Shown here: positions 11,301 through 24,056 of the stretch, piece by piece | Layout of the letters: each line of letters opens with the position of its first letter | How positions within the stretch are numbered: the stretch's first letter is position 1 | From: Heterodera schachtii | Taxonomy: Eukaryota > Nematoda > Chromadorea > Rhabditida > Heteroderidae | Direction of reading: 5' to 3' | Assembly (NCBI GenBank): GCA_023374025.1 | Contig: SIJG01000082.1 | Coordinates: forward strand, 273,464 to 337,463 | DNA: 64,000 nucleotides | Position numbers and translations under genes: made by a program | The notes under the pieces: generated by a model | What the model was told of the DNA's origin: nothing | Seen by the model: the letters and a program-made list of their open reading frames with translations, nothing else | The model's database searches: none

Positions 11301-13786
11301 ATAATTAGGCAGCTAATTAGATGTGTCAAGCTGGGTGGTGAAATGAACCTGTGACTGGTGACAACCGCTTGAGCCGCTTTTACGAAATGAACGCCGAATA
11401 GAGCGCCGAATGCGATCCATGCCACGGTTTAAAAAATGCCTAAAATTTGTTGCGTAAAATTAAATTTTGTCAAAATAATTATTAAATTTAATTGGTAAGA
11501 ATTTAGATTATTTTAAGTTCGAAAATTTGCAAAATTTAAAAATTAAAGTTATTAATAAATTTAAAATTGAATACATTATTTTAATGGTATAAAAAAATTA
11601 AATTTGGTTAAATTAAATCAAAATCTCGAAAGTGTACTGGATTTTTCGAAGCCTATTGGACCACTTGCTCTATTAAAACTTGAAAAAATTCACAAAAAAT
11701 TATTATTATTATTATTATTATTACATAATTATTTAATTAATGATTTAATGATTTTTTTCAATTTTTACGGTTAAATCAATTAAATTGGGAGCATTTTATT
11801 GTGTTGAGAAATGGCTTTTAGGCTTTGACTTTGGCTTGCCAACATCGATTACTCATCTGTGCACATCCCCAAGGTTATATGTATTTTCTGCCGCTCTGTG
11901 GTGGGCAAATGGCGTCGCATTTTTTTGCCTTTTCTTTTGTTAATCGATGTAAAAATGACAGAGAATTTTCGTTTCGAAAAACTTTTTTTTAAATTTGAGC
12001 CAAAATTCAAAAAAAAATACAGAAATTTTTGTGCAAAATATTTAATTAAATTATTAATAAATTAGCAAAAAATCTGAGTATTTTTGGAAATTTATTGGAT
12101 AATGATTTTGTAAAATTAGAAAAAGCATTTTTATACACACTTATAAAATATTTTAAAAGAATTTTTATTTTGCATATTAAATTAAGTAAAAAAAAAAATT
12201 TATGAAATAAAAAATCACAGTATTTTTGACTTTTCTATAATTTTTCATGAAGTGTATGATTTTGTTCAAAATTTTTATTTCTAAAAATTTATAATTGATA
12301 AAATCCATATTCAGCATTGTGTAAAACTCATAAATAACTTTAGGGAAGATCTATTAAATTTATGAGAAATCAATTTATTAATGTTTATTTTATTTTTTTT
12401 GAAATTTAATTATTTGTTCTTTCTGGAGTCTGGGGTTCAATCCCGCTTGGCTGCGGGTTGTTTTATGCCTTTTAACTAAAACTCATCAATTTGTATTCCC
12501 AACAGTTCGACAGTTCAGCATATTGACATCAAAATTTCAGGTTTATTTAAATTACGGAAAACAACCCGCAGTCAAGCGGAATTGAACCCCAGACACCCGC
12601 CTCATACGACCCCTAAAGTATTAAAATTAAATTTACAAAAATCATAAAAATTTGTCATAAACTTTTTTTGAGTTTTTACTGCATTCAGAAAATGATTCTA
12701 TTATAAATTCTAAGAAAATTATTATTAAAAAAACAATACTTGATGAATAAGCATACAAATTTTAGCAAAATCCAAACTCAGAGTCGTAATCAGGCTCATT
12801 AGCCTAGAAAATGTGCTTCTTATTTTTCGCCAGAAACCAAAAAACTTTATCATTGCATTAACTTTTATTTCAAAATTTTTTTAAAGATTTTTGTAAAAAA
12901 AAATTCTCAATTAAAAATACAAAATTGCTATTAATTATACGGTATCAATTAATTCTTACCGTTTCCTTTCTGTTTCATCCTCCGTTCTGCCGGTATTTTC
13001 CGACAAATGCGCCATTCGTGACAAATTCGAATTGACTCTAATCATTGGCCAAGTGCTTTCGACAGAGAACCCACTTTCACGACGTCCATTCTTAATTTGT
13101 TTTCAATTGGGCCTTGGTTTAATTTACTAATTAAAAAAATTTAAGACAATTAAATGCATACTTTTTTTTTGACTTTTAAATTCAAAATTAAAATAAAACA
13201 TAATATTTTTTTTTTGGATCGGGGATACGGTTTACAGTAGATTATTTTATTTTGTTAATAAAATAAATTCAAAATTTGGCATTTATCCGATTCCTTACGT
13301 ACCATTCTCAAATTGCTTAAATTAACTTTATTGGCGCAAATTGCAAAGTCGTGTTCTTTGAATTTTATTAAAAACCAAAGGCGGGATGTGGACACTTTTT
13401 TTTTGGAATTTAAAAAAGTCGAAAATTCAAATTCAACTTTCTCCTTTTTTTGTCCAATTTTAGGTTAGGAAGTCGGATTGTCAAATAATAAAATTCATAA
13501 GACAGACATTGCAAGTAGCGCCAATAAATTTAAAAAATTTTTTACACCTGTATGTTGTATGGCATTGTGCCGGATTCACTTCTTGCCGCACCAAAATTGT
13601 TGCTGTTGTTGTTATTGCTCTCCAAATTTGGCACTTTCCGACGGTGCCGTTTCCGTCCCGAAATTCGTGCCCATCCGCGCACCATCAGATTGGCATTGTT
13701 GCTGTTCAATGGCCGTTCTATCGGACTGGCAGATGTTGGCGACGCTGGCGGTGCCAACATTTCATCGGCACGATCATACGCTTTTT
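5307..13786 (-). CDS. num-1: Numb-family adaptor protein (PTB domain, DPF/NPF tail)
   Basis: Numb is a cortical and endocytic adaptor in asymmetric division and polarity. Exons I can place, mostly with matching phases: 13786-13548, 13090-12960, 11439-11349, 10652-10497, 10134-10063, 9603-9472, 9413-9291, 8917-8745, 8359-8234, 8164-8065, 7717-7438, a candidate from 6944, 6378-6071, 6003-5667, 5595-5307. The exon at 11439 holds [14 protein letters not shown], the basic Numb leader. The PTB domain follows with [44 protein letters not shown] and [19 protein letters not shown]. Next come GSFRQLS and PRMSLHNE, aligned with Numb aPKC-site regions, and the tail has [15 protein letters not shown] and NNPF, matching AP-2 and EH-domain ligands. 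Odd points: cysteine replaces the usual tryptophan just before HADE; two introns appear to start with GC (9471, 8744); the exon near 6944 does not join the next in phase; the 5' end lies upstream of 13786. Confidence 0.93.
6425..6690. repeat. Tandem repeat of about 60 bp in a num-1 intron
   Basis: About four to five diverged units carry GGTAATTATTAAA, then AACCCAGTAATATTACGGTAG or a variant. Paired ACTACAGTAAT / ATTACTGTAGT pieces make each unit partly palindromic. Confidence 0.7.
12427..12596. repeat. Inverted pair with tRNA-like B box
   Basis: CTGGGGTTCAATCCCGCTTG at about 12429-12450 is followed by CTGCGGGTTGTTTT. The inverse, with two changes, lies at about 12557-12592. GGTTCAATCC matches a tRNA B box (T-psi-C loop), so the arms may derive from a tRNA-like SINE. 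The pair lies in an intron of num-1. Confidence 0.45.
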
Positions 13787-16700
13787 CTGTTTTTATAATA
13801 TTTTTAAATTTTAAATAAATAATTCCACTATTTTTAGTTTATATGGAACGACAAAATTATGAAAATAAGTTTTTCAAAAATATTTGATTTTTTATTTTAA
13901 ATTCACAATTAAAATATTTCGTCTAATTTAAATAATGTTTTTTTGTAAATTAAACCCAAAAACATTCGTTTTAAAAAAATTTTCCATATTTTTTTGAATA
14001 ATTTATTTTAATAATTTCTCACTTTTCTTCCCAATTATTCTCTGCATTTTGCTCCGTTTTCTTTGACCCTTTTCACTGTTTTGGTGTTGATTTTTAAGCT
14101 GAGTTGGCAATTGGTTGGGCAAGAACATCAATTATAATTAAAAAACATTTGAACATAATAAATCTATAATTAATTAATTAATTACAATTTTTAATTAGAA
14201 AAGTTTATTTGCCACAATTACCCAAACTAATGAAATAATTTTACATTAAAAATAGTCAGTAAAACTAGATTATTAAAAATAATTGCCATAATTGCAGATT
14301 ATATTTGATTAATGTGATAATTAAGAATAATTATTAGTCAGAATTAAATAATATACATTTAATTAACAGTTTAAATCGTCAAAATTAATTAACAATAATT
14401 ATTCAATGAAGAAATTTAATTAATTTGAATGAAATAATTAATATTTTCTCGTAACATTTTATTGTTAAAATGTAAAATAATTAAACTGGACAGAAAGTCG
14501 CACCCAATCAAATTAAAAATAAAACAAAAATTATGTAAAATCGATTGTCCAAAACGCCCCGCCGGGGACGGAGCGGAGGCAAATCGCGTGGAGAATTATT
14601 TGGTCGGGGGAAAATGGCCAAGGGGAGGTGGAAAATGCACCACACAAATCACCATCAATCATTTTTATCACAATTTTGGCCCAATGATCGGGCCAAATGA
14701 GGAGCCAACTGAGCGCCGAAATAAAAAAAATGAAAGACAAACAAGCGCCAGGCCAAATGAGTAAACGGTGCGGCTAAATTATGGTAATAAAAATGAGAAA
14801 TTAAATTTTCATCATTCCTCGAATGGGATTTTAAATGAGAAATTTAAATTAAATTACAAATTAATTCCTCACGGTGCGGATAAATTATGGTAATAAAAAT
14901 GAGAAATTAAATTTTTATCATTCCTTGAGTGAGTTTTTAGACAAATTTAAAATTAAAATTTAATTGTAAAACAAAAATATTTAATTGAATGATTATAAAT
15001 GTTTAAAATGGCTAAAGAAAAACTAAAATAATATAGCTGAAATTTTGGAAATTAGTTCCTCATTAAAATATTCAAAAAATATTTAAGTTAATGTAGGTCG
15101 GGACAGTGACGGTAATTATCTGTTTTTCAGGTCCTTCTGTTCAAAATTAGAAAAATGAAAATTTTACGTTTTTAAAAAACTGGACCATTACTGTAAATTT
15201 CAGAAAAAAAATTAAAATTTTCATCTTATAAATTAATTTAAAAAAATAAATTTGTGGCCATTTTTTCAAAAATGAATTTCAGAAAAAAAAATTTTTATTT
15301 AAATTTTTGACAATTAATTTAGCAATTATATTTTGCATTATATATTTTAAATTAAGCAATTAATTGCTATCATTTTTTTCAATTATTTGTTAAATATAAT
15401 TTCATGTCCAATTAAAAATTGATAAAAAATAAAATCAATAAATTTTATGGCCAATTTTTGTGCCCCCCATTTTTCACTGAAAAATATACGTCCGTCCGTC
15501 CGTCCGTCTCCCGGGGCGGCTTTTCAAACATTCGCCGGCCGCCGCTAACAACGAGAGAATAATTATCTCACCACCATATGTGTGTCTGTGTATGGCGGGC
15601 GAGTTATGTGAAAGCTGGCAAATTTGAGATTTACGGGCACAAATTTTTTTTTCTTCACCCTCATTTTGGTAGTTGGATGAATAGGAAGAAGGAATTGGCA
15701 CAAATGGGAGAGGACATGTGCATTAAGGGAGGGGGGCAGAAGGCCTAACAAATTGGGCAAACTTGGCCAAAAAAAAGTAAGTTTTAAATGGAAATGGATA
15801 AATTTAAATTTTAAATTTCATTTTATGTCAAAAAGTGCACTAATCCATCTTCTGGCCTAGTTGTAACATATGTGAGCCAAAGTTGGGCAAAAATGGAATT
15901 GAATGAAAAAAAAAAAATTTAAAAATCAAATAGAGAAAAAATTGGAATAAAAACTGTTGGATGGAATATAAATGGGTTTTTAAAAATTTAAAAAAAATTA
16001 GGACTAAAATTACACTAAAAACTTTTTCTGGTAAACTCAAACACACTTGGCCAAATTGTGGGTTTAGAAATAATTAATTTAAATTAAAATTTACTCCCCA
16101 AGTTTTTGAGCTATATTCCCCATATTAAAAAAAAGTCTTGTGAGCAAATGGGAAATTAACAGGTTGTATATAAAATTTTAAAGATTTATTAAGGCTTAAT
16201 TTAAAATTTTTTCTGGCCAATTGATACATAGTTGGCCAAATGGTGGCTTTAGGTATAATTGAATTAATTAAATTAAAAAAACAAATAATACCTTAGAAGT
16301 ATTTAATGCTCTAATAATTATTATAATTAATATTTAAAAAAATTATTCAAAAATCTTTTCAAAATAAAATATTAAATTTTAATTAAAAAAATGCATTAAA
16401 AAATTGATTTAACACATAAATGACAACACCAAAAAAGGCCCATTACACATAAATAGACGAGAACTGAGGCTGAAATACTAAATGAATGAATGGGGAGCAA
16501 AATGAAATTTTTTTTCAGCGCGAGAGGAAATAGCGAATTTTTTGGGTGGCATTGATTTTGGGATTTTGATGAAAGACAAATTTGGCGGTGTGACGAAATG
16601 TAAAAGTTTGGGCAGACGGAATGGAATTGACAGACGGACAAAAATAATTTAGTTGGGACAAATTAAGGGAAAAATAAAAATGGAGTCGAATTAATTGGTG

Positions 16701-18721
16701 GAAAATGAAATAAAATATATTTTAAATTAATTAAAAATGGAAAATTGGAAATAGCCAGATTTATATAAGTAAAAAAGCGAAAAATTTAAACAAAAAGAAA
16801 TTTTATGATGAATTAAAATGGGGAAATTATAAGGAATAATATTATATTAAAAAATATATTAATTATTAAATTTGAAGAAGTAATTGAAAAATAACATAAA
16901 AAATATATATTTTAACTTAATAAAAGATATTTATTTTGTGCAAAATCATTTTATTTTAATTTTATTTAATTAATTTATTAAGCAATCGGGTAATGTTTTT
17001 TAATTTTTAAATTTGAATTTATTTAAAAACTTAGTTTTATATTGTCTTTAAATTTTATTTTTTTTCATTATTTTAATAATTATTCTGACAAATATAAAAA
17101 TTATTTGAATTTGACTGAAAAAAATTAAATTATTTCATCATAAAATTATGTGTGGAATTTATAAATGAATAAACGCCGCATTTTATTCACAAATATTATA
17201 TGTAACATAAGCAAAAATGTGTTATCGGAGAAGGACAAATAAAATAGAAGGATGAACACATTTTTAATTTTGTACATTTCGGCGAATTTCATTAATCACG
17301 CGAAGAGGGAATTTTATGATGAGAATTGACATTGTTCTAACATAGAAAATTTTCCATTTTTTATAATATTTAATAATTTAATATATTTTTATTAAATAAT
17401 TTCCGGTTATTTGCAACAAATTTAATGCAATTTTATTTATCAATATAAAATAATAATATTATCAATTAATAATCGACGTTTTTTACAAGAAAATAAAATC
17501 ATATGAATTCCACATGTTTCCAATATTATTGTTTGCTTCATCCGAATGCTGATTATGTAATCAAAAACAGAAAAAGATTATTTTAATACAAATTTAAAAA
17601 AATAATTCTATGTTAATAGTATTTAATTAAATATAAATTCATATTTTAAAATAAAAGCTAAAAAGAATGTATTTTTTTAGATTTAATTAAAAGAAAAAAT
17701 CAAATTTTCACATGTATTTATCGTGAAAAACAACTAACGGATGTGAGCAATAAATCAATTGACGAATTGGCATTTATTTAAAAAAACAGAAAATTAAATT
17801 AATATTTAAGTCTTACATTTATTAATTAATTATAATATTTTAGACAGAATTTATAAAAAAACATGCAAAATATAAATTTCTTTTTAATCATTTTATTCTA
17901 TTATGTCATTCAACATGGGCTTTCAGGTTATTTTTACATAAAAAGAGAATTTAAATTTAAAAACTATTATTCAAAAAATTTGATTCCGAATAGGTCGATG
18001 AATTTTTAAATTATTATTTATTATCAATTGTATTTTTTAGGGTTCGAGCCCCGTGGGCGGGGGTGGCTTTTCGCGGGGGCGGGAGTTGGCGGGGTCAGAG
18101 TCGCGGGGGCGGTGGCGGGGGTTTGCTTTGAATTAGCTCCAAAAATCTCACAAAAAAAAAAAAAATTAATTTTTATGAATGATGTGTTTGGCTCCACATT
18201 CCTATAGTCTTTGAGCGCCTCGATTCTATTTATTTTGACATAAATTGCACAGATTTTGTCTAAAAAAATAACCAAATTTAGGGATTTTTGGGTAATTTTT
18301 AAGAAAAAATAGGTTTTTTTTTGGGGGGGGGGGCGGTGCCGATAGGCCGCTGGCGAATTTTGAAATTTAAGTTCTATTTTCTAACAGATATTCACCAAAA
18401 AAAAATTAAGATTTTTTACGATAAATTTTTGTTTTTTTAATATATTAAATTATCATGATTTATTCAAGCAAAATTGGAACTCAGGTTTTTAACATTTTTT
18501 TTTGGTCACATTTTTCCAAAAAAAACTTGATGAATGTGCGTGGGTAGAGAGAGATCCGGCGGTGCCGATAGGCGCCGCCGGAAAAAATTTTTTGAAAATT
18601 TGAATGCAATTTGTTAACAAATTTTGTAAAAGTTTTTCCCTCTTCTTGATGAAAATATGCCTCCAAAATCAGAACATTTCTTAGAAATAAGAACATATAG
18701 AAACCCTGTATTAATCAGAAA
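13787..18721. other. Gene-poor AT-rich stretch
   Basis: No exon is defended here, although num-1 must have at least one more 5' exon in or beyond this stretch. Contents: a GC-richer patch at 14545-14760 without a convincing frame; a direct repeat at about 14764-14815 and 14870-14925 (CGGTGCGG(C/A)TAAATTATGG); a (GTCC)n run near 15490-15507; long A/T-rich DNA from 16000 to 18000; and a G-rich island at 18040-18125 beginning TAGGGTTCGAGCCCCGTG, similar to the hAT-like ends elsewhere but without a matching partner. Confidence 0.4.
18335..18585. repeat. Two copies of a GC-rich hyphenated palindrome
   Basis: GGCGGTGCCGATAGG occurs at about 18335 and GGCGGTGCCGATAGGCGCC at about 18555. The same core is found near 3330, 3530, 34525, 34705 and 46410. 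The last four of these five lie in hAT-like elements or at their cores; the one near 3330 does too. Confidence 0.6.
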
Positions 18722-18820
18722 AAAAATAAATTCAAAAGAAAACGTCAACCGGTATCGAACTCATAACAAAAAGTATTGTTAGTGTTGAATCACTAACCAC
18801 GAAGCCACAAATACATTCTA
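18722..18820 (-). repeat. tRNA-derived SINE, second copy
   Basis: On the minus strand it has a box A-like GTGGCTTCGTGGTTAGTG, a box B-like GAGTTCGATACC and the tail GACGTTTTCTTTTGAA, the same order as the split copy at 2448-3178. It lies about 130 bases after a GC palindrome, as the first copy also lies near one. Confidence 0.65.
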
Positions 18821-19143
18821 AAATAAATGCAAAATTACTTTATTTCATAAAAATTTCTCAAGATGGTTAAAAAAAAAAAATTCAAAATTGTATAAATTTT
18901 TTGCCTTATATCCGCCGAATATGCCATTAATATGTATTACTAGTTTTTAATGATTTAATTAATTAATATAATTTAAAAAAAATTTTTGTTTGAAATATTT
19001 ATTTATTACCAAAAGTGTCAAGATATATAATATTTAAAATAATATAGATTTTTAAATTATATTTTTCACATTTTATTACCTAAGCCGAATAAAAATTTTT
19101 TCAAATATTTATTATTAAATATATTTTTAAATAAATTTGTCAG

Positions 19144-21547
19144 AAAACAAATTGCATGAGTGGAAAAGTGCTTGCCTGACAATAATTGGAGAATTGGAAC
19201 ATGAAAGTTCGTCCTTGGGAACAACAATAAATTGTGATCAGTTGGGAAAAATGGACGAAAAATTGCGCCAATTAAATCGGCTTGGCTTTGAGCAATTGGA
19301 CTCATTAATTGTGCATCAAATTGATGGAAAAATTGGCGCAAAATTTCGTGATGGGTACCAAGTGTTTACGCGACAGTTTCAACAACCATTGCTCGAGGCG
19401 ATGGATTACTGTAGGAAAATGAAGCTGGACACTACAAATACTGTATCCGTATAATTTTAAGCATAATAATAAAAATGAAGAATTTAATCAAATTTTCAAA
19501 TGAACAAATAGTTTAATGAAATTTTAGAAATATGTTAATATGTTTCTTAAATTTCGGTATGGTAATAAAAGCATTAACTTTTTTCAAAAGTAGCCGAAAG
19601 TTCGCATTATTACATAATTAAAAAAAATAAATTTTCAAAAAAAAGTTAGGGGGATTAATTCTTACTAAAATTTTTGAAACGCTTTTTGTATTAAGAAGGC
19701 TAACAGAGAAACAGTGATATGACGAAAAATTAATAATTTAAAAATTAAAAGAAAATATTTTTTTTCAGTACTAAAGTATTTATCATTTTTATTAATTCTT
19801 TCAATATTTTTATAATTATTTATTTACATTAATTTATTCCAATTTCTCATCAGGCTCTTCAAAAGGATGATTTTCATAAAATAATTAACGATTTGCGTAT
19901 TAATCTCAACACATTAGTGCCACAAATGGAACTGTTGCAGATGAACGAGCTTTTGTTGGCAATGAAAGAAAATGACAATAAAATATGTCAAACCATAAAA
20001 TTAGGAGAAATAACTGAGCAATTAAGCAAAATTAAGGTATAATATGCATAAATTATTTGAATTTAATTAATAATTATTCAGAATTTTAATTTAAGATTAA
20101 ATAGTTCATTAAATCTTTTTATTTTCTTATTTTCATTTGTTGCTTGGTAAAAATATATATTTGCCTAATTATAATGGATTAAATGTTACAATTTTTGGAA
20201 GATTTATATAATACTTACATTGTTTAGAATGAATTAATCGAAGAAGTTCCATCATATTTGACTGATTTTTCATTAATTGAACGTGCCGGACAAGAAATTA
20301 AAATTCTGGTAGAACAAAATGCCAATAATGGACACATTGAAATTGAGAAAGTATTGCAAATATTGGCAAAATTAATTCTTGAATTTGACCTCGACATTTT
20401 GATAAATGAGTTCAATGCCAAGGTTTCTACAACAAACAATGTGAATGTGTTGAGCAGAATTGGGCACAAATTTATTGATCAATGGCACACAATTTGTGCC
20501 AAAATTGTCTCAGAAAATGCTCAATATTCTGGCATTGAAAAAGAATTTGAGCAAAAAATGAACAATTTGCTGATCATGGAGCATGAAACTTTGGCAACAA
20601 AATTTGCCAACATCATGGAAAAGTTAGTTCATGCTTTGTAAATGTTCTCTCAGATCTATCAAGATCCCAATCTGTAAATTTTGGAAAGTGAAATGGAATT
20701 ACGGGTCCAGAGGCCATGGATATGTCAGAATGCCGATTTTCGATTACTCTTTCCGACATTTTTTGGCTCATAATTCCGGTTTCAGATTGCCAAAATTCTT
20801 TGAGCCGTTCTGAATACCTTGGCAATCTTAAAGAGACAGGAAATTTGAAAAATACATAAAGCTTTCGTACAAATTTTAAATTAAACAAATTTTTTTTTTT
20901 TTTTTGCTAAGTTTTCTGTAAATTTTTCAGGTTTATTTAGAATTATATGAGAAAAAAAAATAAGAATTTTAACGTTTTTTTTTTGAGAAAATAAATCAAT
21001 CGGGTTTTTGAGAAAAAAAATCTAAGTTTTATTGAAATTGAACAAAATTTTGTACGAAACTCAATTGTCTAAACTGACATGACACCGAGGGCGAGATACG
21101 GGCCTGGGCATTTCACATTAATATAAATTTAGAACAAATAATTTTTTTGATCAATCATCAAATGAGCTAAAAAATTTGCAAAATTTGTTGGATGATCAGC
21201 AAATAAAAGATTTAATTGCATCAACAAATGGACAAATCAGTGAAAAATTGACAAAAATTTACAACGAAACATCAAAGGTTTATTCAAAATTAAATTTTGA
21301 TTTGGAAAAAACGGGGGTCAACTTGCTAAATGTTGCTAAACGGAACGCCAATACAACAATGCCAAAAAATGGATTGGAATTATACAAAATTCTTAAAAAT
21401 GATTATTTAAATGATGCCAATTTACGCGAACATCACGCAAACACTCGCGCAATCATTGAAGAGGCATTTCAAATGCTGATCAAACAGAAAGAGGAGAAGA
21501 AAATCGATCAAAATGAGGAGCAAAAAATCAATAGTGATAACGAATAA
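19144..21547 (+). CDS. Unrecognised helical protein, four exons, 5' end not found
   Basis: Exons 19144-19442, 19854-20036, 20228-20622 and 21133-21547 join in phase (1 in; 0; 0; 2) with AG acceptors (TTTGTCAG, TTCTCATCAG, TTGTTTAG, AAATTTAG) and GT donors. They encode about 429 residues with no stop before TAA at 21545. The sequence is soluble and looks almost fully alpha-helical (for example HEWKSACLTIIGELEHESS, MNELLLAMKENDNKICQT, GIEKEFEQKMNNLLIMEHE), with an acidic tail. No signal peptide is seen, but the first exon begins mid-codon, so an upstream exon is missing. I do not recognise a family. The coding parts are clearly less A/T-rich and less repetitive than the DNA on either side. Confidence 0.7.
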
Positions 21548-21775
21548 TCGATAAAACAGTAGTCAAAAAACTTTCAACGGATACCGTTATTTAAAATGAT
21601 ACAAATTTCATTGTTTCAATGTTCTTTTTTCAAATATTTGGAAATTTCGAATTTTTTTAGAGGGGAGGGGGGGCACAAAATGAGCGGAATGGGTTTAATT
21701 AGAGCAAATTTGGTAAATGTCATCAATAAAAAGCATAATTTTTTTGTTAAAGTTCAAGTTGTTTTCAAACTGTTT

Positions 21776-21842
21776 TCATTTTCTTTTTCTTCCCATTTTT
21801 CTCCAAATATTTCATCAAATGTTTTTCCTTCCAATTTTTAGA
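21776..21842 (-). pseudogene. HTH-family fragment (SFDEIFGEKWEE region)
   Basis: On the minus strand about 65 bases match the conserved block after the signal peptide. The rest of the gene is missing. Confidence 0.6.
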
Positions 21843-22011
21843 TAATGATTAAACACTAAAGGCCGTAATTTAATTTAATTATTGTAAAAAAAAAAATTAT
21901 ATCAAAGTTCCAAATTATCGAAACTATCAATTTTGGTTCAAAAAGGGCTTAATTTATCTCTTATTGAAGTCATTAATTCGGTTTAAAATAATAAAAGATA
22001 AAGAAGAAATT

Positions 22012-22542
22012 AGAGCTCGGCCTGGACCTGGATCCAGGCCTGGATTTTTCCTGGATCCAGGTCCAGGTCCAGGCCATTTTTCGGCAACCTGGATTTTTCC
22101 TGGACCTGGATTTTCCAGGATTTTTGTCCAGGAAATCAAGGTCCAGGTCAAATGTGAAAAAAATCCAGGTCCAGGTCCAGGCAAAACAGAAAAAACCTGG
22201 ATTTTCCTGGACAAAATTTTAGAATTTATTATTTCAAGTGACCAATGTTTCTTCAAGTTTTCAAAAAAAGATTAAATAAATTTAAAAACACATTATTATT
22301 ATTAATTAAATATTTTAGATGTTTCTAAGCAAATAATTAATTTTTTCAAATATTTTTTTGATTTTTAAAATGAGTTTAAAAAAATCCAGGTCCAGGCCTG
22401 GATCCAGGTCTCGAGGAGCCTGGATTTTTCCTGGACCTGGATTTTCCTGGATTTTTGTCCAGGAAATCCAGGTCCAGGTCCAACATGGAATCCAGGTCCG
22501 TCCAGGTCCAGGTCCAGGTTTTTTTTCAAAATACCGAGCTCT
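22012..22542. mobile_element. Non-autonomous element of CCAGGTCCAGG repeats, 10-bp duplication
   Basis: Ends are AGAGCTCGG and its exact inverse CCGAGCTCT. The 10-mer AGAAGAAATT flanks both sides (22002-22011, 22543-22552). The interior has two blocks (22020-22210 and 22382-22522) made of CCTGGATTTTTCCTGG and CCAGGTCCAGG units, separated by AT-rich DNA. A 9-11 bp duplication suggests a Mutator-type origin. No coding capacity. Confidence 0.8.
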
Positions 22543-22918
22543 AGAAGAAATTGAAAATATGGTAATTTATTTGCAAATAAAAAAGATAATACAAAAATAT
22601 TGCCAATTGGAAAAATCAATTTTGGAAACGGATGATTTTGAGAAATTTGTTAAATTGTCCAAATTTTGCATAGATCGAAAGGCTGGAGAAAGCAAGGTTT
22701 TCTGTATTAGTCCTGAAAATTTATAAAAAAAATCTCTATTAAATTTTGAAAAATTTATGGACTAAAAAATACACTAAGATTGATTTCATATTTTTAACTT
22801 AAAATATTTTATGCAAAAAATTTGGAACAAATCAGAAATAAATTTATAATATAATGAGCATAATTAATAAAGGAAAAACCGCAAAAAAATATATTTTAAA
22901 TAAAAATCACAAACATAA

Positions 22919-23040
22919 TCACTTTTCTTCTTCTTTTGTTCTCTGAAATATTTCTTTTCCAAATTTTTTCTTCCATTTTGAAATTCTCTGTTGGTGAATT
23001 TTCATAATTTTGGCAATTTCCGTGAGCAATATTGCGTTAG
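22919..23040 (-). pseudogene. HTH-family fragment (module 3 and tail)
   Basis: The minus strand reads module 3 (HQQRISKWKKKFG) and a Q-R-T-like acidic tail, cut off upstream. Confidence 0.65.
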
Positions 23041-23319
23041 GATGCTTTGGACAATAAATATTAGTTAATTACACAATTAAATAGGGAATTTTTAGCTATC
23101 AATATTTATTAAAGAATTACCAAAACGAGGACAAATATCAATAAATGTTTCATTCAAAATCTGAAATATTTTATATCAATTTAGAATATCAAAAAATAAA
23201 TAAATAAATAATTCATGCCCCCAGGACAAAAGTGAAAAATTAGTAAAGAAATTTAAAGCAAAAATAAATAAAATATATTTTTTATTTTCAAATGAAAAAC
23301 AAAAAATCATTTTTTTCTT

Positions 23320-23353
23320 TTGTTTTACAGCAATTCTCTCCAAATTGTTTCTT

Positions 23354-23421
<68 letters not shown>

Positions 23422-24056
23422 CTTTTTATCAATTTTCAATGTTTTTGCAATTTCTTTGTCACTTATTTTCGGATTTGCTCTTTTTATTTGCCAATAAATG
23501 CTCATTTTTTCCATTTTCTCTTCCTCCGTTATTTTTTTTTTACAGCGAATGCCAAATTGTTTCTTCCATTTCATAATTGTTCCACTCTTTATTCCAATTT
23601 TATTAGAAATTTCTTTATAATTTTGTTGCCATATTTTCTTGGATATTTCTTTTTTGCTTAAATTCATTTATCATTTTAATGAATTTTTGTATAATTTCGA
23701 GTTTTTCTTCATTAGTTTTTGATTTATGACATTGCATTATTTTTTGATTAAGCCCAAATTCTTTAATCCATTTATAAATATTTTTACGATTTGTCCCCAA
23801 TTTTTCGCTATTTTTCTTTCAATTTTATTCCAGTCTTTTGTTGAGAATTTTCTTCCTTTTTGCTTTATTTTCTCTTTTATTTTGTTGGATTTTGCAATTA
23901 TTTCTCTTTTTTCTTCCAATTTTTCTTCTTTTTCTTCCCATTTTTCTCCAAATATTTCATCAAATGATTTTTCTTCCAATTTTTTCTTTTCTGTTCCGAT
24001 TTGATTAATTTGGGTGATCAAAATATTATTAAAATGAATAATAGATGGAGTTTCAT
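23320..24056 (-). pseudogene. Broken HTH-family copy with a 52-A tract
   Basis: The start at 24056 gives MKLHLLFILIIF, then the frame breaks. The family block SFDEIFGEKWEEKEEKLEE and module 1 (GRKFSTKDWNKIERKIAK) follow in another frame, module 2 (SGTIMKWKKQFGI) in a third. Module 3 is split by a run of 52 A at 23356-23407 plus AAAT repeats, after which the tail is scrambled. Subfamily 1 by its signal peptide. Confidence 0.75.

Noticed and set aside
14462..14764. Upstream num-1 exon in the GC-richer patch
   Set aside because: No donor in the needed phase and no Numb-like sequence. It may be a regulatory region, but nothing proves it.
18040..18125. GGGTTCGAGCCCC as part of a tRNA gene
   Set aside because: It resembles a B box, but no acceptor stem, D arm or anticodon arm can be folded from the flanks. 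The TAGGG start and G-rich run fit an hAT-like end better.
22358..22726. Reading frame through the CCAGGTCCAGG element as a collagen-like or P/G-rich protein
   Set aside because: The G/P pattern comes from the transposon repeats. Both strands give similar G-P runs, which is a signature of palindromic repeat, not a gene.
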